Position numbers and translations under genes: made by a program. A stretch of 20,643 nucleotides of DNA from Larix sibirica (lineage: Eukaryota; Streptophyta; Pinopsida; Pinales; Pinaceae), in contig NWUY0305065540.1 in NCBI GenBank assembly GCA_004151065.3, positions 1 to 20,643 of the forward strand. Reading direction: 5' to 3'. Below are positions 19,108 to 20,643 of this stretch, piece after piece; within the stretch, counting starts at the first letter, position 1; each line of letters begins with the position of its first letter. Under the pieces are notes generated by a model. It saw only the letters and a list, made by a program, of their open reading frames with translations. It did no database searches and was not told where the DNA came from.

Positions 19108-19434
19108 TTGATGGAGCAGTATCTCGATCTCAATCTGGCTATTGAATCTGTTCAAGCATATGTATATAGATACGCTCCTGGGTATGCTATCTATCTCTGC
19201 CTTTGCCTCTGTATATTCCGCTGCGGGCGGCAACTCGATCTGAGAATGCTGCTGGGTTTATATCTCGAACTGAAAGGAACGCGACGCGATACGGTGTTAG
19301 TAAACTGGTTTGTAATTTGGTATGAATTATGCAACTGGTGGATCAAATGGGATAGTTGGTGCCTCCGGACTTGTGAGTTAAAGGGCGCACACAATCAAAT
19401 GGAAAGGGCAATGACCACATTTTTTACTCCATAA
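19108..19434 (+). CDS. Unassigned 108-codon open frame
   Basis: An ATG at 19108, followed at once by a second ATG, opens 108 codons to a TAA at 19432-19434. The product has a leucine-, cysteine- and tyrosine-rich middle (YAIYLCLCLCIFRC) that could be a weak membrane segment, then a tryptophan-rich part (VNWFVIWYELCNWWIKW) that may be a second. I recognise no family. It lacks the internal stops that mark the other remnants, and it begins 85 bp after the 19.0-kb hairpin. It could be a chimeric mitochondrial open frame or chance; the opposite strand is also open over much of it, which weakens the case. Confidence 0.2.
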   Translation: MMEQYLDLNLAIESVQAYVYRYAPGYAIYLCLCLCIFRCGRQLDLRMLLGLYLELKGTRRDTVLVNWFVIWYELCNWWIKWDSWCLRTCELKGAHNQMERAMTTFFTP

Positions 19435-20643
19435 AGATCGAAAACTCCTAGCTGCTGCGTAACTACTTTTTCATAACGATAATCGCGAACATTAGATTGG
19501 ATCAATATAAAACACTGAAATCACCAACGGGAAGGCAAATAAGCAAAAAGCGCTAGCCACACCTCGCAAGTAGTACATCACACAGTTGAGAATATAATTA
19601 GTACTACAGCCACTCAGTAGGGATTCGTGACGCTTTCTACTAGGTTTCGAATGGGAACAGGATCAATTTGGTCAACTGGTTCTGGATCGATTGCATCTGG
19701 CACCGGAATTAATTCTCGGCCAACGAGGTAAACTGCTATAGGTGGTGCGTAGGGTGCTTAAGTAGGTCATTCACTGGTTCAAGGTTATTTGCTCAGTCAA
19801 CTAGGGCAACTAGATCAACTAATGAAATGACTGCCTTTCTCGTTGCTATAGTTCCCCTTGCTTCTATATATTATGCACCCCTGGCTTCTCTCCCATCTTA
19901 TCCCAATTGCCTGGTCTGGTTTGACCCCATACTTTCTCACTTATTCACCGAGGCTTTATATTCCCTGATTCTAAGATCTTTACTCGGATTGAGTTAGACG
20001 CTCCAGCCCATTAAAAATAAGGCGGGAAAGAAACTGTTAACAGATAAACCTAACCGTATAGTCATTTCCATAGATAATCGCTCTATGACTGTTCCCATCC
20101 CAATAGCAGATATTGGAGATTAAGGCTTATGCATGAGGTCTCCCCTTGTCTATAAAAAGAAAGAGGAAGCCAAGTTCAACCTGTAAGATCTTTATTTTCA
20201 ATGTGATGTCTACCCTACTATAGGCTGGATATATTTAGTTACTGGGCTGACCTTGCCATAAAGGAATCTATTCGCCACCCTCTTCATCACGAGTTATACT
20301 TCTTATAATGTCTTTCTCCTTCGTAATTGCCTATGAACTGTCCCATATAAACGGCAGGAGTTAGGATCTCTTTCCAACTTATCCTCTATATAAATGCCCT
20401 ATCACTACCCCATTGAAATAGCAGGAGTTAGGGTATCTTTCCCCACCCTTTCACCAAGAGAATTGCTTTGGAGTTGCTCCAACCCGCAGTATTTTAAGGC
20501 TTATTTCCCCACCTCTTTCCTCTTCCCCTCTAGTGGAATCATAGCCCCTCTAGTGCTCTTTACACAGCCATCTTGGACCATTTTATTATTTTCCAACATA
20601 ATATTTACATATATTTTGAATTGGCATGATAAGCCAACCATAT
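19435..20643. other. Non-coding end of window
   Basis: No gene is supported. A unit of about 22 bases occurs twice: GGCAGGAGTTAGGATCTCTTTCC (20353-20375) and GCAGGAGTTAGGGTATCTTTCC (20421-20442). AGCCCCTCTAGTG echoes a neighbouring CCCCTCTAGTGG near 20525-20555. The stretch 19650-19720 gives a glycine- and serine-rich translation (GTGSIWSTGSGSIASGTG) but no extended frame. Confidence 0.5.

Overview
This window has no complete, intact gene that I can recognise. I see no rRNA or convincing tRNA, no standard mitochondrial or plastid gene, no CRISPR array and no bacterial operon structure. It consists of non-coding DNA, worn-out pieces of plant mobile elements and many short diverged repeats. The mobile-element pieces (a plant LINE endonuclease, gag-like proteins carrying an IRVYGF-type motif, and another gag-like fragment) point to a seed plant. 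CG dinucleotides look reasonably common to the eye, there are no long poly-A or poly-T tracts, and nuclear-type retroelement debris sits among small palindromic and tandem repeats. That fits an intergenic part of a large plant mitochondrial genome, perhaps of gymnosperm type. A nuclear scaffold cannot be excluded from this sequence alone.

Layout. 1-1500: non-coding, with short tandem duplications. 1502-2490 (minus): an unassigned 159-codon frame with one internal stop, followed by a metalloprotease-like remnant with a HELTH motif. 2564-3260: the first paired TTCACTAGTG unit, then diverged repeats of about 240 bp. 3369-5771 (plus): a long, almost continuous decayed reading frame, broken by stops and two frameshifts. 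Its central part matches the plant gag-like IRVYGF family and its end is a coiled coil. 5797-5950: the second paired TTCACTAGTG unit with two hairpins. 5960-7040: tandem repeats, including a diverged direct duplication of about 360-480 bp. 7270-7722: a proline-rich, gag-like open frame.

7723-8731 is mostly featureless. 8733-9313 (minus) is a gag-like remnant and 9504-10012 (minus) is a LINE endonuclease whose key acidic residues are altered. 10013-11306 has little apart from a 20-bp palindrome and an inverted repeat. 11307-11845 (plus) is a second, diverged fragment of the IRVYGF-type family. 11846-20643 is largely non-coding, with a degenerate tandem array (12.3-12.7 kb), several small tandem repeats, a diverged repeat pair (14.84/15.85 kb), a strong hairpin near 19.0 kb and a few unassigned open frames.

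Nothing here looks like a working system. The coding remnants record repeated capture of nuclear retroelement DNA. The paired palindromic units are the best candidate for something undescribed, possibly a family of small mobile or recombinogenic repeats.
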